Positions 8,029-16,126 of a stretch of 64,000 nucleotides of DNA are shown one piece after another; position 1 is the first letter of the stretch; every line of letters starts with the position of its first letter. The stretch spans positions 1 to 64,000 of the forward strand of contig JBQVNB010000013.1 of NCBI GenBank assembly GCA_052435735.1, written 5' to 3'. Position numbers and translations under genes: made by a program. The notes under the pieces were generated by a model. The model saw only the letters and a program-made list of their open reading frames with translations, was not told the DNA's origin and did not search any database. The stretch comes from Aliihoeflea sp052435735. Lineage in GTDB: Bacteria; Pseudomonadota; Alphaproteobacteria; Rhizobiales; Rhizobiaceae.

Positions 8029-9525
8029 TCAAAACCTCGGAATATCCGGAAACGCCACCTGTCCGCGGCTGATATGCATCCGGCCCATTTCCGCGCAGCG
8101 ATGCAGTTGCGGAAACACTTTCCCCGGATTGAGCAGATGCTCCGGATCGAACGCGCATTTCACCCGGATTTGCTGGTTCAGGTCGATCTCGGTGAACATC
8201 TCCGGCATCAGGTCGCGCTTCTCGACGCCCACGCCATGTTCCCCGGTCAGCACCCCGCCGACCTCGACGCACAGCCGCAAGATGTCCGAGCCGAACGCCT
8301 CGGCGCGGTCGAGTTCGCCCGGCTTGTTCGCGTCATATAGAATCAGCGGATGCAGGTTCCCGTCCCCGGCATGAAACACGTTGGCGACTTCCAGCCCGTA
8401 TTTCACCGAGAGTTCGCGCATCCGCGCCAGGACGGTCGGCAGTTCCTTGCGCGGGATCGTGCCGTCCATGCAATAATAGTCGGGCGAGATGCGTCCCACC
8501 GCCGGGAATGCCGCCTTGCGCCCAGCCCAGAAGACCGCACGCTCGGCGTCCGAGGTCGAAATCCGGCTCGTCGTCGCACCATTTTGCGCCGCCAGCCGCT
8601 CCACCTCGCCGATCAGATGATCGATCTCGGCCACCGGCCCGTCGAGTTCGACGATCAGAAGCGCCTCGACGTCGAGCGGGTAGCCGGCGTGGACGAAGGC
8701 CTCGGCCGCGTGGATCGCCGGCCGGTCCATCATCTCCATCCCGCCGGGAATGATGCCCGCGCCGATGATGTCGGCGACGCATTGCCCCGCCTGTTCGGAG
8801 GAGGGGAAGCCGACCAGCATCGCACGCGCGGCCTCCGGCTTCTGCAATATGCGCACCGTCACTTCGGTGACGACGCCGAGCAGCCCTTCCGAACCCGTCA
8901 TCAGGCCGAGCAGATCGTAGCCTTCCGCGTCGAGATGCTTGCCGCCGAGCCGGATCACCTCGCCGTCGATCAGCACCATTTCGAGGCCAAGCACGTTATT
9001 CGCCGTCAGCCCGTATTTGAGGCAGTGCACGCCGCCCGAATTCTCCGCGACATTGCCGCCGATCGAGCATGCGATCTGCGAGGAGGGGTCGGGCGCGTAG
9101 TAGAACCCTTCCTCCTCGACGGCCTTGGTAATGCCGAGATTGGTCACGCCCGGCTGCGCGGTCACGGTCCGGTTGGCCAAGTCGATGTCGAGGATGCGGT
9201 TGAACCGGCTCATTACGAGCAGCACGGCATCGGCGAGCGGCAGCGCGCCACCTGAAAGCGAGGTGCCCGAACCGCGCGGCACGACGCGGATGTTGCGCTC
9301 GTTGCAATATTTCAGGATGCGCGAGACCTGAGCCGTCGTCTCCGGCAGCACCACGACCAGCGGCAACTGGCGATAAGCCGTCAGCCCGTCGCTCTCGAAG
9401 GCGCGCATCGCGTGCTCGGCCTCCACCACGCCTTCGTCCGGCACGATGATGCGCATGTCGGCGACGATTTCGGCGCGCCGCGACAAGGTCGCCTGGTCGG
9501 CGGCCGGCATGACGGGTCCTGACAT
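8029..9525 (-). CDS. glcD: glycolate oxidase FAD-linked catalytic subunit GlcD
   Basis: Catalytic FAD subunit of 498 residues. The PCMH FAD domain shows VVPRGSGTSLSGGALPLADA and PSSQIACSIGGNVAENSGG, then LMTGSEGLLGVVTEVTVRI. The C-terminal oxidase domain carries NVFHAGDGNLHPLI and LTGEHGVGVEKR. A strong ribosome site (GGGGAGGAG) precedes the ATG at 9525. glcE and glcF lie downstream but are separated from it by the toxin-antitoxin pair. D-lactate dehydrogenases of the same family look similar; the GlcE and GlcF partners support glycolate oxidase. Confidence 0.93.
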   Translation of the reverse strand: MSGPVMPAADQATLSRRAEIVADMRIIVPDEGVVEAEHAMRAFESDGLTAYRQLPLVVVLPETTAQVSRILKYCNERNIRVVPRGSGTSLSGGALPLADAVLLVMSRFNRILDIDLANRTVTAQPGVTNLGITKAVEEEGFYYAPDPSSQIACSIGGNVAENSGGVHCLKYGLTANNVLGLEMVLIDGEVIRLGGKHLDAEGYDLLGLMTGSEGLLGVVTEVTVRILQKPEAARAMLVGFPSSEQAGQCVADIIGAGIIPGGMEMMDRPAIHAAEAFVHAGYPLDVEALLIVELDGPVAEIDHLIGEVERLAAQNGATTSRISTSDAERAVFWAGRKAAFPAVGRISPDYYCMDGTIPRKELPTVLARMRELSVKYGLEVANVFHAGDGNLHPLILYDANKPGELDRAEAFGSDILRLCVEVGGVLTGEHGVGVEKRDLMPEMFTEIDLNQQIRVKCAFDPEHLLNPGKVFPQLHRCAEMGRMHISRGQVAFPDIPRF

Positions 9526-9585
9526 CGAAGCTCCTCCCCTCGCTGGCCCTTCATGCAGTTATAACGAGCCGCGTCCGACTGGCCA

Positions 9586-9613
9586 CTTGAAAAAACGCCC
9601 TCCGGGTCTATCG
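9586..9613 (+). promoter_or_regulatory. candidate promoter of lutABC
   Basis: CTTGAA, 16 bases, then CTATCG resembles the alphaproteobacterial CTTGAC-N17-CTATAT consensus. It lies 30 bases upstream of the lutA start in the divergent glcD-lutA gap. No operator for a LutR-type regulator is obvious. Confidence 0.4.
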
Positions 9614-9643
9614 TGCCGGCCAACGAAAAGACGGGAAGCGCTC

Positions 9644-10417
9644 TTGCAACATCAATCGACGAAGCGACCGACGGTGGGCCTGTTCGTCACCTGCCTGGTC
9701 GACCTTTTCCGCCCCAGCATCGGCTTCGCCGCGGTCAAGCTGATCGAGGATGCCGGATGCGCGGTCGACGTGCCGATGGCACAGACCTGCTGCGGCCAGC
9801 CGGCGTACAATTCGGGCGACCGCGAAGACACGCGCGAGATCGCCAAGGCCACCATCGCCGCCTTCGAGGAGTTCGACTACGTCGTCGCGCCGTCGGGCTC
9901 GTGCACCGGCATGCTGAAGAAGCACTATCCCGCGCTCTTCGCCGGCGATCCGGCGTGGGAAATCCGCGCGGCGGAGTTTTCCAAGAAGGTCCACGAACTC
10001 GTCTCCTTCCTCACGGATGAGATGAAGGTCGAGGGCGTCACCGCCAGGCTCGCCGCCACCGCCACCTATCACGATTCCTGCTCCGGCCTGCGCGAACTCG
10101 GCATCCACGATCAGCCGCGCAAGCTCCTTGCCTCGGTCGAGGGGCTGAAGATCGCCGAGATGCAGGAAGCGGACGTGTGCTGCGGCTTTGGCGGCACGTT
10201 CTGCGTCAAATATTCCGACATCTCCAACGCCATCGTCACCAAGAAAACCGCCAACATCGAAACCGCCGGCGCCGACCTGCTTCTGGCGGGCGATCTCGGC
10301 TGCCTGATGAACATGGCCGGCAAACTCAAGCGCGACGGCTCGTCCATCGAAGTCCGCCACGTCGCCGAGGTCCTGGCCGGCATGACCGACCAGCCGCCGA
10401 TCGGGGGGAAGTTGTGA
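9644..10417 (+). CDS. lutA: lactate utilization protein A, Fe-S oxidoreductase
   Basis: CCG-domain subunit of the LutABC L-lactate oxidation complex, 257 residues. It carries the two cysteine-rich repeats: MAQTCCGQPAYNSGD with SGSCTG downstream, and YHDSCSGLRELG with ADVCCGFGGTFC. I chose TTG at 9644 because GGGAAG lies 5 bases upstream and the homologous region (TVGLFVTCLVDLFRP) begins just after it; the frame is open further upstream without family support. The stop overlaps the ATG of a small ORF that runs through the downstream palindrome. Confidence 0.88.
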   Translation: MQHQSTKRPTVGLFVTCLVDLFRPSIGFAAVKLIEDAGCAVDVPMAQTCCGQPAYNSGDREDTREIAKATIAAFEEFDYVVAPSGSCTGMLKKHYPALFAGDPAWEIRAAEFSKKVHELVSFLTDEMKVEGVTARLAATATYHDSCSGLRELGIHDQPRKLLASVEGLKIAEMQEADVCCGFGGTFCVKYSDISNAIVTKKTANIETAGADLLLAGDLGCLMNMAGKLKRDGSSIEVRHVAEVLAGMTDQPPIGGKL

Positions 10418-10626
10418 TGAGCGCTCACGCCCTACGTTGCCCCCCTCTGGCCTGCCGGCCATCTCCCCCGCAGGTGGGGAGATCAGTCTCGTCATCGAAA
10501 CCGCGTGATCTCCCCCCTCGCGGGGGGTCCGAAGGACGGGCCGAGACACGTGGCTCGGGCCAGGGCGCCCGGCAGGCCAGAGGGGGGCGCGAAGGATCGC
10601 TACCGTCCAGGACGGGAGCCATCTAA
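10417..10626 (+). CDS. small ORF spanning the palindromic repeat between lutA and lutB
   Basis: A 69-codon frame starts at ATG 10417, sharing one base with the lutA stop (TGATG). It ends with TAA at 10624-10626, sharing a base with the lutB ATG (TAATG). It is entirely repeat-encoded, Pro/Arg/Gly-rich (RDLPPRGGSEGRAETRG), with no recognisable domain. It may be a translational bridge rather than a functional protein. lutB also has its own GGGAG 8 bases upstream of its start. Confidence 0.35.
   Translation: MSAHALRCPPLACRPSPPQVGRSVSSSKPRDLPPRGGSEGRAETRGSGQGARQARGGREGSLPSRTGAI
10436..10592. repeat. long palindromic repeat, family A, copy 1
   Basis: The left arm begins TTGCCCCCCTCTGGCCTGCC and the right arm ends GGCAGGCCAGAGGGGGGCGC. 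Inner arms are built from ATCTCCCCC/GGGGGAGAT-like blocks. The middle has diverged and carries an extra segment (10530-10570) compared with the other copies. It lies in the lutA-lutB gap. Confidence 0.85.
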
Positions 10627-12062
10627 TGCAAATCACCTCCCCAACCTTCAAGGCCAATTCCGTCAAGGCCCTCTCCGACGCCCAGCTTCAAAAGGCGCTC
10701 GGCAATGTCCGTGCCGGCTTCATCGACAAGCGCAAAAAGGCCGTCGATGCGCTGCCGGAATTCGAGGCGCTGCGCGAAAACGGCAAGGCGATCAAGGACC
10801 ATGCGCTCGCCCATCTTGACCTGTACCTGGAGAATTACGAGGCACAGGTGAAGGCGGCCGGCGGCCATGTCCATTGGGCGCAGACCGCCGAGGACGCGCG
10901 CAACATCATTCTCGATCTCTGCAAATCCCGCGGCGTCAAGACCGTCACCAAGGGCAAGTCGATGATCTCCGAGGAGATCGCGCTGAACGATGCGCTGGAG
11001 GCCGCCGGCGTGCGCCCGGTCGAGACTGATCTCGGCGAATACATCATCCAGCTCCGCGGCGAGCATCCGAGCCACATCATCGCGCCCGCCGTGCACCTGA
11101 ACAAGGAGCAGATCGAGGCCGATTTCCGCCGCGTCCACACCCATCTGCCGGCCGACCGCGAACTCGTCGAGCACGAGAAGCTCCTGACCGAGGCGCGCGC
11201 CGTCCTCCGCGCCGAATATTTCAAGGCCGATCTCGGCATCACCGGCGCCAACTTCCTCGTCGCCGAAACCGGCTCGTCGATCATCGTGACGAACGAGGGC
11301 AATGGCGACCTGACGCAGATCCTGCCGCGCGTCCACGTCGTCATCGCCTCGATCGAGAAGATCGTGCCGACGCTGGAAGACGCCGCGCAGATCCTGCGCC
11401 TTCTCGCCCGCTCGGCGACCGGCCAGGACATGAGCGTCTATACAACCGTCTCCACCGGCGGCCGGCGCGAGGGCGACCCGGACGGGCCGGACGAATACCA
11501 CGTCGTCCTGCTCGACAATGGCCGCTCGTCCATGCTCGGCACCGAATTCCAGGAGATGTTGCGCTGCATCCGCTGCGGCGCCTGCATGAACCACTGCCCG
11601 GTCTATCACGCCGTCGGCGGCCACGCGTACGGCTGGGTCTATCCGGGCCCCATGGGCGCGGTGCTGACGCCCTCGCTGATCGGCGTCGACAAGGGCGGGC
11701 ACCTGCCCAACGCGTCGACCTTCTGCGGCCGCTGCGAAAGCGTCTGCCCGATGAAGATCCCGCTGCCGAAGATGATGCGCCACTGGCGCGAGCGCGAGTT
11801 CGAGCGCGGACTGAACCCGGCCGCTGCCCGCTACGGGCTAAAGACATGGGCCTTCTTCGCCAAGCGCCCGTCGCTCTATCGCTTCTTCGCCTCGCTCGGC
11901 ATCCCGGCGCTTTCGGCCTTCGGTGGCGCGAAGCACCGCTTCTCCTGGCTGCCCTTCGCCGGCGGCTGGACGAAATATCGCGAACTGCCGGCGCCGGAAG
12001 GGCGAACCTTCCTGCAGCAATGGGCGCAGCGCGAAGCGAAAAAGCAGGAGCCGGTGCGATGA
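10626..12062 (+). CDS. lutB: lactate utilization protein B, iron-sulfur subunit
   Basis: Central subunit of LutABC, 478 residues. An N-terminal LUD domain is followed by a ferredoxin-like segment with two [4Fe-4S] motifs: CIRCGACMNHCPVYH near residue 315, and CGRCESVCPMKIPLP near residue 365. The alternative annotation is an LldF-type protein of the same family. The start is preceded by GGGAG; the stop overlaps lutC (ATGA). Confidence 0.94.
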   Translation: MQITSPTFKANSVKALSDAQLQKALGNVRAGFIDKRKKAVDALPEFEALRENGKAIKDHALAHLDLYLENYEAQVKAAGGHVHWAQTAEDARNIILDLCKSRGVKTVTKGKSMISEEIALNDALEAAGVRPVETDLGEYIIQLRGEHPSHIIAPAVHLNKEQIEADFRRVHTHLPADRELVEHEKLLTEARAVLRAEYFKADLGITGANFLVAETGSSIIVTNEGNGDLTQILPRVHVVIASIEKIVPTLEDAAQILRLLARSATGQDMSVYTTVSTGGRREGDPDGPDEYHVVLLDNGRSSMLGTEFQEMLRCIRCGACMNHCPVYHAVGGHAYGWVYPGPMGAVLTPSLIGVDKGGHLPNASTFCGRCESVCPMKIPLPKMMRHWREREFERGLNPAAARYGLKTWAFFAKRPSLYRFFASLGIPALSAFGGAKHRFSWLPFAGGWTKYRELPAPEGRTFLQQWAQREAKKQEPVR

Positions 12063-12727
12063 GCGGCCGCGACGCGATCCTCAACAAGGTCCGCGCCTCG
12101 CTCGGCGCCGGCAGTGAAAACCGTGCGGACGCCGTCCGCGACCGGCTTTCCGGCGCCCCGCGCGGCCTCATCCCCGAACGCGGCCAACTGCCCGACGCCG
12201 CCCGCATCGACCTCTTCACCACGCAGGCCGAAAAGGTCCACGCGACGACCGAGCGCCTGTCCTCCTACGCCGACCTCCCGGCCGCGATTGCCGCCTATCT
12301 GCGCTCGAAGAACCTGCCGGCCTCGATCCGCATGGGCGACGACGCCCGCCTCGCCGGCGCCGACTGGTCGACCCAACCCGCGCTCGAAATCCTGCACGGA
12401 CCGTCGGACGGCAATGACGAGACCGGCCTCAGCCACGCCTTCGGCGCCGTCGCCGAGACGGGAACGCTGGTGCTCCATTCGGGCGGCGACAATCCGACCA
12501 CCGTCAACTTCCTGCCCGAACATCATCTGGTCGTGGTCGATGCAAAGGACGTCGCCGGCGACCTCGAAACCGTGCTCGCCCGCATCCGCGACAAGTTCGG
12601 CAAGGGCCGGATGCCGCGCACCTTGAACATGATCACCGGCCCCTCGCGCTCCGGAGATATCGAGCAGAAAATGTTGCTCGGCGCCCACGGCCCGCGCGCG
12701 CTCCACATCATGGTCGTCGGCGGATAG
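12059..12727 (+). CDS. lutC: lactate utilization protein C
   Basis: LUD-domain subunit of LutABC, 222 residues, starting MSGRDAILNKVRASLG. Family blocks include HAFGAVAETGTLVLHSG, NFLPEHHLVVVDAKDV and the C-terminal MITGPSRSGDIEQ. The ATG overlaps the lutB stop by 4 bp, so translation is coupled. Confidence 0.93.
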   Translation: MSGRDAILNKVRASLGAGSENRADAVRDRLSGAPRGLIPERGQLPDAARIDLFTTQAEKVHATTERLSSYADLPAAIAAYLRSKNLPASIRMGDDARLAGADWSTQPALEILHGPSDGNDETGLSHAFGAVAETGTLVLHSGGDNPTTVNFLPEHHLVVVDAKDVAGDLETVLARIRDKFGKGRMPRTLNMITGPSRSGDIEQKMLLGAHGPRALHIMVVGG

Positions 12728-12728
12728 C

Positions 12729-13469
12729 ATGGAACTCGGCGTCCGATACGAGGACGCCGCCGCGCCCGAAGGCATGCGCCTTTACGCCATCGGCGACATT
12801 CACGGCCGCGCCGATCTCCTGGCGAAGATGCTCAGCCTCATCGAAGGCGAAATTGTCCGCGACCGGCCGGCCGACTGGCGCACCGTCTATCTCGGCGACT
12901 ATGTCGACCGCGGGCCCGACAGCGCCGGCGTCATCGAAATGATCGCCCGGCGCGTCGCGGCAAACCCGCGCCACGTCGCGCTTCTCGGCAATCACGACAA
13001 GGTCCTTGCCGAGTTCCTCGCTGACCCCGAAACCTGGTGGCGCTTCGCCGATTTCGAAGGCGAGACGACCGCGCGCTCCTACGGCGTCCGGATCGACTTC
13101 TCGTCCGACGCCGCCATTCGCCAGAGCCGCGAAGCACTCCTCGCCGCCATGCCGCCCGCGCATATCGCGTTCCTGAACGGCCTGAAGCTGTCAGCGATTT
13201 TCGGAGATTTCTTCTTCTGCCATGCCGGAATCCGCCCCGGCGTCGCGCTCGACGCGCAGGACCCGGAGGACCTGATCTGGATCAGGCGCGAATTCTCAGA
13301 TTATCCGGGCCTGCACCCCAAGCTCGTCGTCCACGGCCACACGCCGCATCACGAGCCGGAAATCCGCGCCAACCGCGTCAATCTCGACACATATGCTTTC
13401 GCCAGCGGCCGGTTGACGGCGCTGGCGATGGAGGGCCGCGAGAAGCGGTTTCTGGAAGTGACCGGCTAG
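12729..13469 (+). CDS. metallophosphoesterase, serine/threonine phosphatase type
   Basis: A 246-residue calcineurin-like phosphoesterase. The metal-binding blocks are in order: GDIHGRADLL near residue 21, GDYVDRGPDS near residue 56, LGNHDKVL near residue 85, and VHGHTPHHEPEI near residue 200. This is the PPP-family signature of small bacterial protein phosphatases. It begins one base after the lutC stop, so it is probably co-transcribed with lutABC; a link to lactate use is not evident. Confidence 0.85.
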   Translation: MELGVRYEDAAAPEGMRLYAIGDIHGRADLLAKMLSLIEGEIVRDRPADWRTVYLGDYVDRGPDSAGVIEMIARRVAANPRHVALLGNHDKVLAEFLADPETWWRFADFEGETTARSYGVRIDFSSDAAIRQSREALLAAMPPAHIAFLNGLKLSAIFGDFFFCHAGIRPGVALDAQDPEDLIWIRREFSDYPGLHPKLVVHGHTPHHEPEIRANRVNLDTYAFASGRLTALAMEGREKRFLEVTG

Positions 13470-13500
13470 CCTGCCAATTGCAGGCCGCTCAGGACCGAAT

Positions 13501-13635
13501 TTACTCGGCGACGACGCCGTAGCCGTCGACGACCACGAAATCACCGGCCGCGTCGGCCGTGTAGATTCCGGCGCCCCAGAACACGATTGCGGAAAGCATG
13601 GAGAGGGTGATCAGGGTGGCGCGCACGGGGTTCAT
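13501..13635 (-). CDS. small single-span membrane or secreted protein, 44 residues
   Basis: The frame reads MNPVRATLITLSMLSAIVFW, then GAGIYTADAAGDFVVVDGYG and VVAE. One hydrophobic segment (residues 5-24) looks like a signal anchor or signal peptide. No family is recognised. It is convergent with the phosphatase gene. The ribosome site is weak, so the assignment rests on the clean hydrophobic N-terminus and stop placement. Confidence 0.5.
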   Translation of the reverse strand: MNPVRATLITLSMLSAIVFWGAGIYTADAAGDFVVVDGYGVVAE

Positions 13636-13871
13636 CTCGGTTGGGTCCTGCAACTCTTACAACGGGGTCCGTTACAAATCGGTTTCATCAGGAGAATCCG
13701 TGGCGCGAATTTTCGTTCCCCGCGATTTGTTTCGCGGTGGTTTCGAAAGGGCGCGTTTGGGCGGAATCTCCGTCTGATGCGGCCGCTGATCTAGGCCTCC
13801 AATCGGGCGAAAGCCAGACGGTCCAAGGCTTTGCCACGCCTATTTTTGGCAAGTTGCATTTCTGCAACTCT

Positions 13872-14576
13872 TCAGCCGCGGATGGCGGAAACCCATGCCT
13901 TGGCGAGCGCCAGTCCGGCCGCGTCGGCGTCCGGGCCGAAGCGTTCGGCCTGCCGTTTGTGGCGGCTGCCCCAATCGGGCTCGCGCTCGGCGATCCATCC
14001 GGCGAATCGCTCGTTCCATTCGCTCACGAGCGCCCGGTCGGCCTCGAAATGGAACTGGATGCCATAGGCCCGCGCCCCGATCCGGAACGCCTGGTTATGC
14101 GAAACGAGGTTGCCGGCAAGCCGCGACGCGCCGCGCGGCAACATGTAGTGGTCGTCATGCCACTGGAAGATCGGGAAGCGGGCGGGCAGGGCGCCCAGCA
14201 CCGGGTCCTCCCGACCTTCCGGCGTCAGCACAATTTCGCGCCAGCCGAACTCCCGCGCCGCGCCGATCAGGTTCTGCGCCCCATGTGCGCGGGCGAGAAG
14301 CTGCGCACCGAGACAGATGCCGAGCACGGCCTTCCCGCTGGCGGTGAAATCGCGGATGAAATCGACGAGCCCAGGCAGATAGGGATGCTCGTCGTCGGCG
14401 AGCGCGTTCTGCCCGCCGCCGAGCACGATCAGCGCATCATGGTCGTCGCCATGCTCCGGCAGCACGCAGCCATCGTGCAATGCGCGGATGTCGATTTCCG
14501 CATCGGCCGCGTCGAGCGCCGGGCGCAACTGTCCAAGCCCGGTGCCGTCGAAATTCTGGATGACGAGAACGCGCAT
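13872..14576 (-). CDS. class I glutamine amidotransferase-like protein
   Basis: A 234-residue stand-alone GATase. It begins with MRVLVIQNFDGTGLGQL. The nucleophile elbow is VLGICLGAQLLARAHG (Cys) near residue 90, and the His-Glu pair is in GIQFHFEADRALV near residue 182. Such proteins include GMP synthase-like amidotransferases and defence or catabolic GATases; the substrate cannot be told. The longer upstream frame is a shadow of the divergent gene. The intergenic region to the divergent gene at 14647 is only 70 bp. Confidence 0.85.
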   Translation of the reverse strand: MRVLVIQNFDGTGLGQLRPALDAADAEIDIRALHDGCVLPEHGDDHDALIVLGGGQNALADDEHPYLPGLVDFIRDFTASGKAVLGICLGAQLLARAHGAQNLIGAAREFGWREIVLTPEGREDPVLGALPARFPIFQWHDDHYMLPRGASRLAGNLVSHNQAFRIGARAYGIQFHFEADRALVSEWNERFAGWIAEREPDWGSRHKRQAERFGPDADAAGLALAKAWVSAIRG

Positions 14577-14646
14577 CGGCCTGCCTGATTTGCCCATCGA
14601 TATTCGGCGGGTAACATGGACGGCGAAGCTCTGCCAAGGGATCGAA

Positions 14647-15579
14647 ATGACGCTGCAAAATCGTGCCGACCCGCTCGGCGCCCTCCACGCCGTCGCCGCG
14701 CGCGGGCTGTTCACCGGCAATCGCGGCATCCTGCACGATCCCGACACCCGAAAGCTCACCGGCAGGCGCTGGACGACCCGCGCCTGGATCGTCTGCACCT
14801 GCGACTGGAAGGGCAGGCACCGCGACGTCTGGGGCCGTAACGGACGCGGCGGCGCCGGCTGGACCGAGCTCTTCTTCGCCGACGAGGTCACCGCGCTCGC
14901 CGCCGGCCACCGCCCCTGCTTCTCCTGCCGCCGCGGCCCCGCCCGCCAATTCCAGTCCGCCTTCGCCGCCGGCAACGGGCTCGCCTCCGTCACCGCCCCG
15001 CAGATGGACGTCCGCCTCCACGCCGAGCGCCGCCTCTCCTCCCGCACCGCGCCCGTCCAAGTCTCCCCAGACGATCTCCCCGACGCCGCCATGATCGAAG
15101 TCGCCGGCAACCCACTCGTCCGGCGCGACGGCAACTGGCTACGCTGGACCTTCGAAGGCTACCTACCGTCGCCGCGCCCAAACGCTTCCGCCCTGGCAAT
15201 CACCCCACCCTCGACCATCGCCGCCCTTCGAGCCGGCTTCCGCCCGGTCTGGGCGGAGAAGTTTGACGACCGGGCAAAAAAGTCGCAATATGACTACAGT
15301 AGTCATATGAATGGAGCGGTTCCTGCCATGAAGGAAATCCAGTTGCGTCAGGCGAAGGCGACCTTGTCGCATGTGCTCGACGAAGTGACGGCAGGCGAAG
15401 CGGCCATCATTACCCGTCATGGCAGGCGAGAAGCCGTTATCTTGTCCTATGAGGAATATGAGCGCCTCCAGCGCGTGCCTTCATTGGGCTGGTTCCTGGT
15501 CAATTCGCCGCTCGAGGATGGCGATCTCGCGGTCACGAAGCGCAGATCGGCGCGAGCGCTACGTGACGATCCGTTTTGA
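14647..15579 (+). CDS. conserved unknown protein running in frame into a Phd antitoxin
   Basis: The first 210 codons (MTLQNRADPLGALHAV on) form a conserved protein of unknown function. It has FTGNRGILHD, RAWIVCTCDWKGR, WTELFFADEVTALAAGHRP followed by CFSCRR, and a C-terminal segment ending PPSTIAALRAGFRPVW. No stop follows. The same frame crosses the Phd promoter-operator and continues through the antitoxin to the stop at 15577-15579, giving 310 residues. The CFSCRR block could hold a metal, but that is inference. The upstream gene has apparently lost its stop, or a true fusion is made. Confidence 0.6.
   Translation: MTLQNRADPLGALHAVAARGLFTGNRGILHDPDTRKLTGRRWTTRAWIVCTCDWKGRHRDVWGRNGRGGAGWTELFFADEVTALAAGHRPCFSCRRGPARQFQSAFAAGNGLASVTAPQMDVRLHAERRLSSRTAPVQVSPDDLPDAAMIEVAGNPLVRRDGNWLRWTFEGYLPSPRPNASALAITPPSTIAALRAGFRPVWAEKFDDRAKKSQYDYSSHMNGAVPAMKEIQLRQAKATLSHVLDEVTAGEAAIITRHGRREAVILSYEEYERLQRVPSLGWFLVNSPLEDGDLAVTKRRSARALRDDPF
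15288..15308 (+). promoter_or_regulatory. palindromic operator of the Phd-PIN module
   Basis: ATATGACTAC and GTAGTCATAT form a perfect 10-bp inverted repeat around one central base. It lies 20 bases upstream of the antitoxin ATG at 15328 and overlaps a weak -10 (CAATAT) 18 bases from TTTGAC at 15262. Phd-family antitoxins repress through such palindromes (family knowledge). Confidence 0.7.
15328..15579 (+). CDS. type II antitoxin, Phd/YefM family
   Basis: An 83-residue antitoxin starting MKEIQLRQAKATLSHVLDEV. The Phd signature continues with GEAAIITRHGRREAVILSYE and EYERL, followed by a toxin-binding tail (LGWFLVNSPLEDGDLAV). The internal ATG 15328 has GGAG 11 bases upstream and sits just after the operator. 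An ATG at 15307 inside the palindrome is less likely. It shares a frame with the upstream gene. Its stop overlaps the toxin start (TTGA). Confidence 0.85.
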   Translation: MKEIQLRQAKATLSHVLDEVTAGEAAIITRHGRREAVILSYEEYERLQRVPSLGWFLVNSPLEDGDLAVTKRRSARALRDDPF

Positions 15580-16028
15580 CGGCCTATCTCGTCGATACAA
15601 ACATCGTCAGCCGCGTCGCGCCGGGACGTAGAAATACGAACGAGGACATGCGCCTCGCAGCCTGGATCGAGGCGCATGGAGAGAGCCTCAGCCTGTCGGT
15701 GGTGACGGCCGCGGAAATCCTCGACGGAATTGCCAAGGCAAGGCGAACGGGCGCGACCCAAAAGGCCGCACGACTCGCAGAATGGTGGCGCGAACTTTCC
15801 CATTACTGGTCGTCGCGCATCCTGCCGATCGACCTTGCCGTGGCCGTGGAAATCGGCCGGCTGCTCGATGTCGCCCGCGCGGCGGGTGAAGCGCCCGGCT
15901 TTGAGGATGTCGCGATTGCGGCGACCGCATCGGTCCATGGCATGATTGTCTTGACTGCGAACGAGAGACATTTCCGCCCGCTTGGCGTGGCGTTCGTCAA
16001 TCCGCTGATTGAACTGCCTAAACCATAA
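15576..16028 (+). CDS. PIN-domain toxin (VapC/FitB type)
   Basis: Predicted endoribonuclease toxin of 150 residues beginning at TTG 15576, which overlaps the antitoxin stop by 4 bp. PIN signatures are TAYLVDTNIVSRVAPGRRN, VVTAAEILDGIAKA, and PGFEDVAIAATASVHGMIVL with TANERHFRPLGV. Phd-PIN pairing (FitAB-like) is common. A rho-independent terminator follows directly. Confidence 0.88.
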   Translation: MTAYLVDTNIVSRVAPGRRNTNEDMRLAAWIEAHGESLSLSVVTAAEILDGIAKARRTGATQKAARLAEWWRELSHYWSSRILPIDLAVAVEIGRLLDVARAAGEAPGFEDVAIAATASVHGMIVLTANERHFRPLGVAFVNPLIELPKP

Positions 16029-16029
16029 A

Positions 16030-16056
16030 AAAGGCGGGCCGTTGCGACCCGCCTTT
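16030..16056. terminator. rho-independent terminator after the Phd-PIN module
   Basis: AAAGGCGGG and CCCGCCTTT form a perfect 9-bp stem with a 9-base loop and an A/T-rich flank on both sides. It can serve the toxin gene and the convergent PepSY gene. Confidence 0.85.
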
Positions 16057-16126
16057 CTCCTCCCGGCCCGGCCCCGGACCGGAGGTCGCGCCCGCTGTTG
16101 AGAGGCGGGCGAAGTGCGACGACACG

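Noticed and set aside
10623..11783. Minus-strand frame of 386 codons opposite lutB
   Set aside because: Antisense shadow of a gene with clear Fe-S motifs; no domain of its own.
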